NCBI GenBank assembly: GCA_949130485.1
Contig: OX422185.1
Location: 16,495,011-16,559,010, forward strand
Reading direction: 5' to 3'
DNA: 64,000 bases
Source: Agelas oroides
Taxonomy: Eukaryota > Porifera > Demospongiae > Agelasida > Agelasidae
Under the pieces are notes generated by a model, which saw only the letters and a list, made by a program, of their open reading frames with translations, was not told the DNA's origin and ran no database searches. This document shows, in pieces, positions 24,011-34,927 of the stretch. The translations under genes and the position numbers were made by a program. The first letter of the stretch is position 1. Each line of letters starts with the position of its first letter.

Positions 24011-24076
24011 GCACAACCACAAGTAGTGTGTTCATACCATGGTCTATTGTACTGTAATATATGGCACCCACCATCC

Positions 24077-24428
24077 CATATATTCAGGGTTTTTTCTAGA
24101 AATGTAGTTTAGGGGGCTTTTGTGGGGAGAGAAAATGTGAAAAAAACATCCAGTTGGCCATTTAGCAGCCACCCACCTAGGGGGGTCTGAGGGCATGCTC
24201 CCCCAGACAATTTTTGAAATTTAGGTGTCTGGGGTCACATTTGGTGGCTTCTCAGACCAATTGTAACTATAGAGCCAAAAGCAATAAAATACTAGAACTT
24301 TTCTTGACCATGGTCTACATTTGGAGAGGCAAAATATTCTAGTGTCTACTGGGTTAAATTTGTTATTGTTTGGGGGGGTGTGGATATTTGCCCCCCTAAA
24401 GGCCCTGAAAAAAAACACTGCATATATT
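24077..24428. mobile_element. hAT-like MITE, 8-bp target duplication CATATATT
   Basis: The element spans 24085-24420 (336 bp). CATATATT flanks it at 24077-24084 and 24421-24428. Termini are CAGGGTTTTTTCTAG on the left and, reverse-complemented, CAGTGTTTTTTTTCAGG on the right, with TTTAGGGGG inside both. The CAG-G start and 8-bp duplication are standard hAT features. No ORF. Confidence 0.87.
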
Positions 24429-24429
24429 G

Positions 24430-24903
24430 TTAACCCGTTAAAACTGGTAGCACCAGTATGCACCTGAAATTTTGACAAACAGCATCCATATGTGCCCAGG
24501 TTAGCTTCTAACCGTTTATCACCACGGCTACAAATTTTTGAGTTATTACTTGCCACAGGAAGTCACTGATTGAAGCATGATTAGCTGAAGGTACTTCCCC
24601 AAGAAATCACACCGGCATTACTTGTTCTATATATAAAGTTTCGTGTGAGTCGCAGTGGAAAACTACCTTAGTTGAACTGTCAACCAAATTTCACCATGAG
24701 TACATAGCAAGTACCCTCACTGTTGTATCTTATTCCAAGTTCACTATCAATTCTTATCACTACTTCCTGAGTAAAACAGGTTTGTTTCAATCTAAGGATA
24801 CCAATGCCTGAACTCAGCTAGTTCACAAATCACCTTTCCTCATTATCTTCTCTTGTAGTCACTAGATTGGTTACTGTGCATGCACCCTGGGGTTAAAAGA
24901 GTT
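24430..24903 (+). mobile_element. piggyBac-like MITE, worn copy (partner 62577-63203)
   Basis: It starts TTAACCCGTTAAAACTGG and shares ordered blocks with 62581-63199: AGGAAGTCA, CTTCCCC, CTGAGTAAA-CAGGTTTGTTT and ATTGCCTGAACTCAGCTA (AATGCCTGAACTCAGCTA here). Its right end is diverged and the second TTAA is not in the expected place. It begins one base after the duplication of the preceding hAT-like MITE, at a TTAA site. Confidence 0.7.
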
Positions 24904-25892
24904 CACATTTGAGGTCACATTAGTCCATGATCTAAAACACTATCAGGCCAAATACGTTTAGGTTCAGAATCCTAGATAGTGTGGGGAAGCGTTCAGACAT
25001 CTTGTAATTTTTTTGTTTTTGCTAAGGTACAGCTTCTTGGTGCTGGATGTGCCCTTGTTGCTATGGTACTCTGTGTACTCTATGACAACCCATTCATCAA
25101 TACTGCCAGCTGTGGCATGTAGGGAGTGATCTATTCTGAACCATGAATTCCATTTCCTTGCACTGGCTTTAGCAAACTTGTTTCCTCCAAACATGATACA
25201 ATGGAGTACCAGTAACTTTGTTAGGCCATGGGTTTCAGCATAGATTGCCACTATATACCGCATAGCATTCATGGAATACTACTTTTCATTATTTTTGTTC
25301 TAAAATTTTTCACCCATGAAGTTTCGTAGATACTGCCACTTAGGTTTGGTTCTGTTTCGCTACCTGCACTTTGTTGACAGTGCCCTTGATCCACGGGGTC
25401 ATCTTTTTTAAGCTGTCTTGCATGTGTTGATGATGAAGTGAATAGAGGACTAATGACAGACACACGAGCAAATAAGTGAGGCCATTTCCTCTCATTTTAC
25501 TGCAAAAGACAACCACCTGAAACAAACTGATCAGTACAGTTGCCATTCTCACATTGACGTGGTAGTTCTTCAACATTGACTTTCCAAATCTCATTATAGA
25601 TGGGTAACTTCTCAGGCATGACTCATTGCTAATGCACTCCATGTTGTTGAAAAGAAATTTTATTCATTTGCACATGTTCTCCAAGTTCAAAGCTCATATT
25701 AGCCTATCACTATTGCACTATCAAATATAAAACAATAATTCTGGGGGGGTTCTTGAGCTTTTCTTTCCACCCACAATGTAACCTGCTATACAGTAAAGGA
25801 AAGAATGCTCTTCACATTAACTGTACTGCAGACCGCAGGGAGAGCTTCCAAGAACCAAATAGTGTACTATATACTGTATGGTTAGTAATTTT

Positions 25893-26203
25893 CGCTAACG
25901 AAGGGTGTGTAGACGTAAGTGGAAGGTGTTGTGCGTGTACGTCGACTGAGGAAAGCAGCAGGCTGAGGGTAAGCGCGTCGCTCCGTGTAAAAATAAGTGT
26001 CTGCAACTCCACTACCCTCAAGGATGGAGAAACAGATGGCAAGGCTACTTGTAGGTATGTACAAGTTACCTAAGCCGTTCAGCCCTGGTTCTGAGTCTCC
26101 TTGAGGATAGTGGTCCGACGCGCTTACCCTCAGCCTGCTGCTTTCCTCAGTCGACGTACACGCATAACGCCTTCCACTTACGTCTACACACCCTTCGTTA
26201 GCG
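25893..26203. mobile_element. Fold-back element with 88-bp inverted arms
   Basis: Bases 25893-25980 and 26116-26203 are reverse complements over 88 bases with two mismatches (arm start CGCTAACGAAGGGTGTGTAG). The 135-base spacer contains a second inverted pair (CCACTACCCTCAAGGA against TCCTTGAGGATAGTGG). High arm identity implies recent insertion or arm homogenisation. No target duplication was found. Confidence 0.88.
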
Positions 26204-26377
26204 ATTTGGTACCTACGAAGTCCGTAGCTGTCGGCAAAACGCCTGGGCAAACTTTACTATTCGTTCGCTTGCTGTACTGGCCGCATATTGCGTGGGCACG
26301 TTGCCATCATTATGAAACCGAGTCCACATTACGTACTAACCGAGTCCACCATTTCCGGTCCGTGACGTAGTATTGGT

Positions 26378-26446
26378 ACCAGGCCTTCTCCCGAGTTTTC
26401 TCCACAGCTGCGAGATAAAATCTGGGAGTGGCCTGGGGACGAGGCT
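26378..26446. mobile_element. MITE remnant of the CCAGGCCTT family
   Basis: The sequence CCAGGCCTTCTCCCGAGTTT...AAAATCTGGGAGTGGCCTGGGGACGAGGCTA is a short inverted pair whose right end matches the GAACGAGGCTA terminus of 19430-20041. Confidence 0.55.
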
Positions 26447-27684
26447 ACTCAGCTGCTCCTTCTGGGAATGCAACTTGTTTGTTGAATGTTACCTCCAGCA
26501 ACCCACTGCTTTACCCCATTATCACCTCTCCCCTTTCCACTTCATGTTATTCATGTTGAGGGATTTGGTGGGTAAGTAACATCCAAAACTGTTGCTAGGC
26601 AGCCAACATAGCATTGGGATTTTAAGCCATTTGTTGTACAACATGCACACACAGTGTTCACTTGTATTCAGCTAATTTTGTGCAGCTGCCAGGGATTACT
26701 GTTGACTGTGAATGTCACTGGACTGGACTACTGGACTGGACTGACCTTTTTGCACTAAAAATCATTTTAATGGCCTATGCTGACAGTAGTCCAGTTCAGT
26801 GATTATTGACAACCATTACTGTTTTAGTCCACCATTGAAAACATGTAGACTTCAGACAGAACTTTGTTGCAAGTTGCAGGTATTCGTAGATCTGGTCGCC
26901 TAGTAGAATTACTCTATTTCAGTGTCAAGGCTAGAAGGAAGGTGTGGGTAGGTACCTGCATCATTGTGGTATTCCACAATCCCTGTTTTCCTCATATTAT
27001 GCTCCAGTCACCACTCGTGTCCAGTGATGTCATGACATGTCGTGGTTGTCCAACTGTTGTTCAGAATTCCTCAGTTATCAAACCACCACTCAATATGCTT
27101 GTGAATATTGATTACAGCCCGTCTGTAAGAATCCCCTAATCTTTGTCTACAAACAGCTGAATGCATATATCACAAGTCACTATACATTGTAATTTATGTC
27201 CCCATGTGGTTTGTGGTGCAACACAGGTTGTACATTATACCACTGAAATAATGGTGCAGACTGTCTTACCCTACATGTGCTCTTGATTTGGTCCTCATGA
27301 AATGATGAGGTATAAAGTACCTAATCTTAGCTTATGTACTCACTTTGTACCAGATTGTGCATGGTGACTCCTGGTAGTGTATGAAAATTCAAAGGTCATG
27401 CGTATTTTACTGTTGTACAGAACAAAAAGGTATGGTTTTACATCCACCTCCTCTTGACACATCCATTGTTGCTATAGCATCTCCACCTTTTCCACCACTA
27501 GTATATTTCCTTATAAGGCAAGTTCACCTTTTGTATTCCTCTTGTCCTGTATCCTGCCTGATCAGGAACATGCCATAACAATCAAAGTGTTACACTGATC
27601 ATAATATAATTATCTTGTTTCCTCATGTTGACAATGATATGGTGAGCATTATAACATTATTGTGATCTCTTTCTTGACCTCCAG

Positions 27685-27802
27685 CCTTTATGATAACCAG
27701 TTCACTGAGGGGGGAGAAGCACAGCTACTACAAGCAAAAGGAGAAAGAAACCGTTACCCTGGAGTTGTTGAACTTGAGCTTTATATAATTACGATAATAT
27801 GA
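27685..27802 (+). CDS. Terminal exon of the LRR gene
   Basis: The acceptor is TTGACCTCCAG. The exon starts with the one base needed to complete the codon left open by the 84-base LRR exon at 20744. It then reads LYDNQFTEGGEAQLLQA, KGERNRYPGVVELELYIITII and a TGA at 27800-27802. The first 28 residues follow the RNI-type pattern (LxxNxFTExGxxxLLxA), and VVELEL begins a further, incomplete repeat. The protein therefore ends inside or just after the LRR array, as is usual in LRR-terminal receptors. No AATAAA is obvious in the next 200 bases. The rest of the gene lies upstream and was not identified. Confidence 0.72.
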
Positions 27803-30389
27803 TTACTAGTATAGGTAACTTTACGGTAAAGTAGTTGTTGAACCAGACTGTTGTGGTACCAATGTTCTAGCTATTAATTTTATAGACACCCTTATATTGT
27901 GTTGAAAAATTACATATCGTTTAAGTAATACTTTGAAATTTGTGCGAGTTTTATTGTGCTGTAAGACTATGGTTATATTTTATATTTGTAGCCGTATTGT
28001 GTTGTGTAACTCATTTTAAATACTTTTCATTGTCTTTCACATTCAGTGACACAATTGTTTTAGCTGTGGTGTTTGGGGTATGTAACTTCGCACGCTGCAG
28101 GATTATAGTGATAATGCCATGAATGTTTGTTTAGCTATGGTGTTTGGGGTATATAACTTCACAGGCTGCAGGAATATAGTGACAATGCCATGAATGTTTG
28201 TTTAGCTATGGGGGTCCTGAAAAAGCTATAATGCTTTCAGTAGGTATGTGCACAATCACAGCAGCTGCTGTATAAGTAGTTCCATGGCAAATTTTGATTA
28301 TACTGCATGCACCTACTATTGGAGATGTGTTGATGATAGTGTAAATAATTGTAGGATGTACTACATAAAGGGGAACTGGTTGAAATAATCATGGCTATTC
28401 CTAGTCATACACAATCATATCAGCTGCTAAGGGTAACTCCAATATTCTAAAAAAATTTGATTACAGCATGCATCACCCATGCACTATAAGAATGTTAGGC
28501 CATTATTTATCCAGCAACATAATTCATGTGCAAAGTTCAAAATTCACATAATTTGCTGATATACTAGATTCCACTCCAAAGTTGACTCTTGTGACATGTT
28601 CTTCATATCTGTTCCATGCCTATCATTTTCACACCGTCCATCCCTGCGTACCTGTCGAAAGTGAGAGCTGAATCATTGTATGCAGGTTGTCCCACTTCTG
28701 GTTTGACAGGTGGTTCAAGAAGTTAATGGTTGTCACTAGGCAACAAAAAAAATGAAATTTCTATTATTGACAGCTTCCTTGTCCAAGTTACATCATTAAC
28801 TAAAATGGGTTTTTCATGTGATTTTGCATTAGTAGAAAGAATGTCAAACATTGGCAGGAATTGGGGCATCGCCATGGAGTAAAAGTGGAGTTCTAATAGA
28901 CTCACCAAACATACCGAAAACCCTTGTAAATGTTTAACACATAAACAATCTTCTACTTACAAAAGACTGTTAGGAAAACCTACATATTGATGGTTACTAT
29001 AGAAACCACACACCTATATAAATGGTACTCCCTACACTCAAACAAGAGTGCTTTCATTTTCTGTTTGTGGGATATACAATCCAGAATGAAGAAATCCTTT
29101 TCTGAGGTCTTTGGGGGTCAAGTGGTGAAACCCTGCTAGTTGCTAAGGCCACAACCACAGTAGCCAAATTTCTGGACACTGTTGACAATGTAAACAAACA
29201 TGATAACCTCCTGCTTGAACAGTACCAACACGGTACTATAATTAACACTTCCTGGATACACTTGTGCCAGGAACATACTTGTAACTCACGGATTCATTCA
29301 GGGTGCGCAGATTATGCTGGCATTAAAATGAGCATAATAGGTATGCAAAAACAATATGCAAGCATAACAGGCAGATTCTCTGAGGAAATTATGTCATTTC
29401 TTACATTTTTGCGGAAACTTGGCCATGTGTTGATTCTAACTTTCGTAATGGCAACAACTAGCCACGTTAACGAGAGTCAAGCAGCTGGTAGCAGCTCACA
29501 GGTCAGCACTTCTCTCCAATGTCCTTACTAAGCAAACTTTGACCCTACACATAGTCACAATTAAGGTCGAAGCAGAAGGTTAGAGTAAATGCACTGCCAC
29601 ACACAGGTGCTAGAAAAAAGGTACCAACTTGTTCGACCGGCCTGAAAGGGGTGAGTGTGGCGCAGAGAGGTATACACAGCTTGAGCATAATAGTGGCACT
29701 TGTAGAGGATAATCGGTAGATTTCTGGGGCAGTGCAGCGTAGCGTAGTAGGTAGATTTTTGAGCATAGTCAGCCTACCCCTAGGTTTCAAACTGTTTCCT
29801 GGGAGATGAAAACCTTCACACCAGATGGACTAGATTGTGTGCATGTGAACCACACCTTCCTAGGGATCTGGGGGCGTGCTTTCCTGCACAAATACTCTGA
29901 GATGAATTCTGATGGATTTTTGGCAGTAGCCGAGTACAAAATAATAGTTCTACTTGTTCAAAAATGCCATTAGACCCCTGGTAGATGCTTTCACAGATTT
30001 TATGTGAGAGAATGCTCAAAGTGATAACATTAAAAGATTCAGTCACACCTCATACTTGTGAAAAAATATCTTGCACTCACTGGCCAGAAACCAAGGAGCT
30101 GGTGGCTATCTCTGAAGGTTATCTCAGCTGGATGATGTATCCCATAAAGTATTCAAGCTGAAATATGAGTGTGTGCATTGAATTCAAAACTGTGGTTTTC
30201 ATTAGAGCCCAGAAAGTAAGAAACAAACCACAGACAACCCCAAGGCATTAGCCTAGTTATATAAGATAGTATGGTTAAAAAAATTCCCTTCACTGACCCA
30301 ACATTATTGTTAGTTTGCCATGTGGTCAGTAGTTAGTGGTCGGGGAATGAGGTAATTTACCTGTTACTGTAAATTTCCAGTTTTGGTAA
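27803..30389. other. Unique sequence with a short tandem duplication
   Basis: At 28063-28212 a 77-base unit (GTGTTTGGGGTAT-TAACTTC...AATGCCATGAATGTTTGTTT) occurs twice in tandem. A fragment near 29290-29360 (GATTATGCTGGCATTAAAAT) resembles the interior of the 10598-11037 MITE. I see no supported exon. Confidence 0.5.
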
Positions 30390-30923
30390 CATGCCTGTCA
30401 CAAAGTAAATTGGCCCCTGAGTAGGTGGTCCCCTGGGCAATGTATTCTGGAGTAGCTGTTCCCCCAGGGATCACTTACTCCGGAGTAACGGATCCTACCT
30501 TGAAGTAAATGTATATCTATACCCAGGTTTAAACTAGATGTCCACTCAGGCTCAAGTAAAGTCTACACACATTCACCATCCATGTGAATAAGTTTAAAAT
30601 GATGGCTGTACAACTTCACTGCTAAAGGCTCAAACAGGTTTTGCTCTTGTACGGTCCAATCATTGAAGGTATCCAGTTGCAGGAAGTCGAGGCATGAATG
30701 GCACTGCATCTGTGACACAGTTTGCACACATGTGTATTTTAGAACACTTTCTCTTAGCTAGTTGAGACCTCAATTGGTACAAGAGACAGATAGAACATAT
30801 GTAACACTGATCACAAAGGGGGGGATAATTTGCTTCGGGGGGCGGGCGGACCCATTTACTCCAAAGCAGACTGTCCCTGGGGACCACCTATTTTGGGGGT
30901 CCATTTACTTCGTGACATACCCA
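30390..30923. mobile_element. MITE with about 90-bp inverted ends
   Basis: The left end (GTCACAAAGTAAATTGGCCC...GTAGGTGGTCCCCTGG) and right end (CCTGGGGACCACCTATTTTG...CCATTTACTTCGTGAC) are inverted copies with moderate divergence. GGAGTAA motifs recur inside each arm. Outer limits are approximate. No ORF. Confidence 0.72.
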
Positions 30924-31679
30924 TATTTCAGCTAGGACATACTACTTCCAGGAAAAGTGCCACAATCTTGAAAAAATTGACATGTACACTTCATCCATTT
31001 TGCGGTTTCCTTCTTACCTGTGTGTGCTCTTGTGAAAACAACTGTTTTGGAATCAATGCGCACACTTTCATATCTCAGCTTGGATACCCCAACTGTATGG
31101 CACTTTAGTGTACTGTAGTAAGTGCCTTCTCTTGTAATGAACTACTGTCTCGATACAGTACCATAGACTCCTTTCTGAACATTTGGTTCCATTGGTAACA
31201 CGGGGGTAGAGTACTAAGTATGGAGGTCACTACTGGTCTGTTAGTGTGCTGACGTGGGTGACATGAACATGCATTGTACGGCAATTTTTGGAAAAGCCAG
31301 ACAGGGAGCGGTATATGCAAGTTACTGACATTCTTCACTGAACTGCTCACTGATTTTCAAATATATGTCCCATGGCCTCCAATATCACGTAATAGCATAG
31401 GGGCCGAATGCTCAGAAAGGAGTCTATATACATGTATATTTCTTTCTCATCAAGTCGTGTGACCACAAGTTTCTATTCATTGGACTTTGCATAAAACAGC
31501 AGCTGCATGTTCACTGATTAGCAATCAGCAAGAGTGAGTTAAACCCGGAGCGTGATAAACATGACCTGGAGGACGGTACTTGGAGCAGTTGTAGCTCCAC
31601 AACGCAACGGGCTATGAAGCTCGGACTTGCGTTGGACAAAAGTAGAAAGACAACCGATTCCAGTGATGTGCATATGTGG
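30924..31679. other. No supported feature
   Basis: Non-coding sequence; short open frames without splice context. Confidence 0.45.
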
Positions 31680-32235
31680 GGGGTGACACCCCCCTTGGTT
31701 TTGGAGCTACAGAGCTTTGAAAGTTCACAAGATTTGGGAAACTTAAAATAGGCTCCAATTTAGGAACCCATATCTTCCGGTCAGATTACGCTATCGTGAC
31801 AGAACTTACACCAAAATGAAGCCCTTTCCATGTACCTTGAGATGATCTTCACATTGTTGGTGACACCCCATATAGATTTGGAGTAATCCAGCTTTGAAGT
31901 TTACTATAATTATGAAAGACGTAAATCTGGGTAAATTTCTATCACCCGTATCTCCTCAACAAAAGAGACACTGGTGATGGAACTTGCACCAAAATGATGC
32001 ACATTCTATATACTTTCTGATGATATTCCATATTGTTGGTGACATCCCATACAAATTTGGAGCTATACAGGTTTGAAGTAACTTGTATAGACAAAATGAA
32101 GTGCATACTCTTCACAGTGAAGTGGACACAATTTAATCTGGAGGATAAATACAAATGCACACCAGTGGACTGGCTTTGTGTTTTGTCATCTTTAAAGTCA
32201 AGCCACTGACCTAACTTTGTTTGCACATTTGTCAT
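31680..32235. repeat. Degenerate tandem repeat, about 180-bp unit, 3 copies
   Basis: The motif GGTGACA-CCC followed by TTTGGAG and CTTTGAAG recurs near 31680, 31855 and 32035. Each copy includes a GACAGAACTTACACCAAAATGA-type block (31800, 31975). Copies are strongly diverged, so this is an old array or a decayed repetitive element. Confidence 0.65.
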
Positions 32236-32429
32236 CTTTAAGTCACTTTACAAAAGGGGGCAGCCTATGGGATTCCCTGCCAGGAAAGTACCAACATTTT
32301 CACATCCTTCCCCTCTGCCCAGGTAGACATTGATGTCACTCATGTGCCAAAATCTTTGTGCTTACATACTGGCCTTGTGTGCAAATGGACCATTCATTGA
32401 ATAATCAACCAGCTATACTGCATACAAGG

Positions 32430-32574
32430 TAGCCTCATTCCCAGGCCTTCCCCGCCTCCAGAGGTATTTGATCACCTGAGTATATAGCCTCATACCCAGG
32501 CCACACACTGGCCTGGGTACGAAGCTACTGAGTATACTGAGGGAGAGGGCAGGGGAAGACCTGGGAACAAGGCT
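32430..32574. mobile_element. MITE of the TAGCCTC family with a nested 43-bp element
   Basis: Outer ends are TAGCCTCATTCCCAGGCCTT and CCTGGGAACAAGGCT. At 32485-32527 a 43-bp palindrome (TAGCCTCATACCCAGGCC...GGCCTGGGTACGAAGCTA) is inserted, flanked by CTGAGTATA at 32476-32484 and 32528-32536. The inner element carries the family's termini and little else. Confidence 0.8.
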
Positions 32575-32619
32575 GGCCCCCCTCATGGGACTGCCTGATG
32601 TTACGACACCATTGCATAT

Positions 32620-32710
32620 GACAAGATCAGCCTTCCCTGCCTCCAATTTTGAATCACTTGCAGTATGGGATCAAAAACTGGAAGTGGGGAAGGCCTGGGA
32701 AGGAGGCTAA
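32620..32710. mobile_element. MITE fragment, CCAGGCCTT family
   Basis: Contains CTTCCCTGCCTCCAATTTTG, CACTTGCAGTATG and GATCAAAAACTGG, then GGGAAGGCCTGGGA-GGAGGCTA, matching an arm of 19430-20041. Confidence 0.65.
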
Positions 32711-32777
32711 TATTGACCAGTTCAACGAAATGTACTGATGCTGCCTTGCAAACATTGTGGCTTCCAGACTTTGGACA

Positions 32778-33150
32778 TAGTCTTGCGAGCCAGACACACT
32801 TTCGCAAGAAAGGGAAGGGTCTAGTGAACTGTTTATACAAGCCATGTCTCGCACACTGTTCAGTGAGGTCCAATCACATTGTAGCATTTTGTCACGTGAT
32901 ACATTACATCACTGTTTGAGTAGCAATGACAGCCTGGAAAACAGTGTTCATGCTACTGCAGGAGCTGCAAAAAACACTTCTAGGGAAGCATGCACATTTC
33001 ACTTCAGGTACAGTGTATTTCAAGAGTGCATTACTCGAAATCTGGTTAGGTCATCCAGCTAATCGCACTCTAGTGGAATACGGCTTGTGTACACAGTTCA
33101 CCAGACCTTTTCCTTTTTGCAGAAGTGGCTGAGTATAGCTTGTGAGACTA
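32778..33150. mobile_element. 373-bp inverted-repeat MITE, TAGTCT ends
   Basis: The left arm TAGTCTTGCGAGCCAGACAC...GGGTCTAGTGAACTG is matched in reverse by the right arm CAGTTCACCAGACC...GCTTGTGAGACTA over about 65 bases, with divergence. Related single arms occur at 17884, 48087 and 60255, and a related motif inside the 43.4-kb repeat. No clean target duplication. Confidence 0.7.
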
Positions 33151-33730
33151 GGAGAGAGATTACAACAAAAGCCTCAAGATTATTGGCTGGGGCTTCCATG
33201 CGTGTGTCTTCCTTCTTTCTACCTGATGTTACATGACATTACCACACTTGATGAGCTCTCCTAGGTCTCATCCCACCACACTTGCATATCATTAGGCAAC
33301 CAAATACTGGAGGTCTGGAAATGAGGATGCATTCAGAGGGTACATGACTCAAAAAGTTAATTTGGTACAAACTGTCAAGCTCTCATTTGCTGTAAGATCA
33401 AGCTGTCAAGCAGCCAAATTGTTGAACCCTGATCTCAGCTGTGACCAGCTAGGCCTACAGTGACTGTAGCTGGGAGAACCCTCATGATACATACTGTGAA
33501 AGACTGTAGTGGTTGACCAAGCAATTGCCTTTGTCAACCACTACGCTAGTTCAATTATAATTTGTGGCAAACTTTATTGCTCACCTTACTTGATGGCTGT
33601 ATGTAAGCTGGATGAAAGCCTCATCTGCTGTTCATAGGTTCATGGGCAAGGTACTATCATTGACTATGAGTATGAAACATGCATGCAAGACAGATTCATC
33701 TAATATTTCTTTTCATGTTCGCTCAAATAG

Positions 33731-33870
33731 AGAGAGACGTAGGCTTGTGGCGCGCTTTTTCGTGGAGGGCCTAGGGCCTAGGGGCAATGAGTCTTCAGAA
33801 ACGGGTGCGTTTGAGCAGCGAATGGAGGTCGATTCTGAGGGGAAGAGGAAAAGGAAGGCTCTCCAAGGAG
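33731..33870 (+). CDS. Candidate exon, basic Glu/Arg-rich segment
   Basis: After a pyrimidine-rich stretch and an AG (CTCAAATAG), a 140-base stretch reads RERRRLVARFFVEGLGPRGN, ESSETGAFEQRMEVD and SEGKRKRKALQG before GAG|GTGTGT. Base and codon use are clearly less AT-rich than the surroundings. It enters in phase 2 and leaves in phase 1. KRKRK resembles a nuclear localisation signal. The outgoing phase fits the candidate exon at 38994 (GT|TGT...). I do not recognise the protein; the donor lies in a GT run and may be spurious. Confidence 0.35.
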
Positions 33871-34238
33871 GTGTGTGTGTTTGTTAATGTTCTGTCCCTT
33901 CATGTTATTTACTGTACAAAGACATATGGCCTGTAGAAACGAGGTCAAAATAGAATCATAGATAGTGGACTATCTATGATAGAATCAAGTAGCGAACATA
34001 TTTTGAAGAGCTGATCAAGGGATCAAGATGAACTCCAAATCACCCAACATCAACAGGCATGTAAAACTGGACTGCTGGATCACCCAAAATGCAACCACTA
34101 TTGAATGGGCAAAGCGTGTACCATGGTCTCCTAGGCCCTTTAATAAATTATAGCCTCTTTTCCCAGGCCCCACCCAACTTCCTGTTGTTTTTGCAGTATG
34201 ACAATGGTGACCTCGTGTCCTATGTAGGGGTAGTCACG

Positions 34239-34927
34239 TACCGTATTCTCTCTAAAATATCGGACAGCAAAAAATAATTCAAGATGGGAGTGTCCGGAAG
34301 ATTTTAGAGAGTTATAAATTATTGAACCAAAGTGTCCAGTGTGAACTAGAGAGCTTTATAGCACCAGTTCCGTGTTGTTGTTTGTTGTGAGTTGCTATGT
34401 TTAATTATTGCCGCCTTCTGTGGGCGTCGGTCAGGACCCACGAAGACACGTACTGAGCATCACCTTTCAAAGTGGCGAAGTGTAGTTACTGCAGCCACGA
34501 TCGCCTCGATCGTAACAAACGACTTATTGCGGACGTTTCCACGCCGATAAACAGAATCACAACATAACTACAGAGATACAGCGGTATTTGGGCTTCCTAA
34601 ATATCGGAATTGCGCCTTGCTATCAATGAAAGACGGCACACACGATACGCAGCAGGTAAGCGTTCTCTGTAAATGGATGACAAATCATTTCAGAAAAACA
34701 TACCGTTTGTTGAATGAAATAACTTCGTGAGCCTCCCTCCCTTGTTTTACTCTGCAGAGCTTCGTTTGACTAGCCAACACTCCGACAAAGGATTTCAGTG
34801 TCCGCGTGTATTAGAGAGGGAAAACCCCTCAATTTTTCTGCTGTCCAGTTTAATTAGAGAGACGAAAAATTCATAATTGAGGTGTCCGGACAATTAGAGT
34901 GTCCGCTATTTTAGATAGAATACGGTA
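34239..34927. mobile_element. 685-bp MITE flanked by TA, termini CCGTATTCT
   Basis: The element spans 34241-34925. The left end CCGTATTCTCTCTAAAATAT, then CGGACA, matches the reverse complement of the right end, CCGTATTCTATCTAAAATAG, then CGGACA. GTGTCCGGA occurs again just inside both arms. TA flanks both ends. Tc1/mariner-pogo-type MITEs insert at TA and often carry a CGGACA motif near the tip. No ORF, so non-autonomous. Confidence 0.85.

Larger units (their letters stand above)
20828..27684 (+). other. 6.9-kb intron of the LRR gene, filled with transposons
   Basis: It runs from the GTAAGT at 20828 to the CCTCCAG acceptor ending at 27684. Inside are at least five small DNA transposons, a 90-bp tandem repeat and a fold-back hairpin, each listed separately. 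I see no further LRR-like exon between the two ends. Remaining stretches (about 21914-22557, 24904-25892, 26450-27684) show no supported feature. Confidence 0.65.

Noticed and set aside
26864-27139. 91-codon open frame in the LRR intron
   Set aside because: No splice sites in phase with the LRR exons and no recognisable motif.
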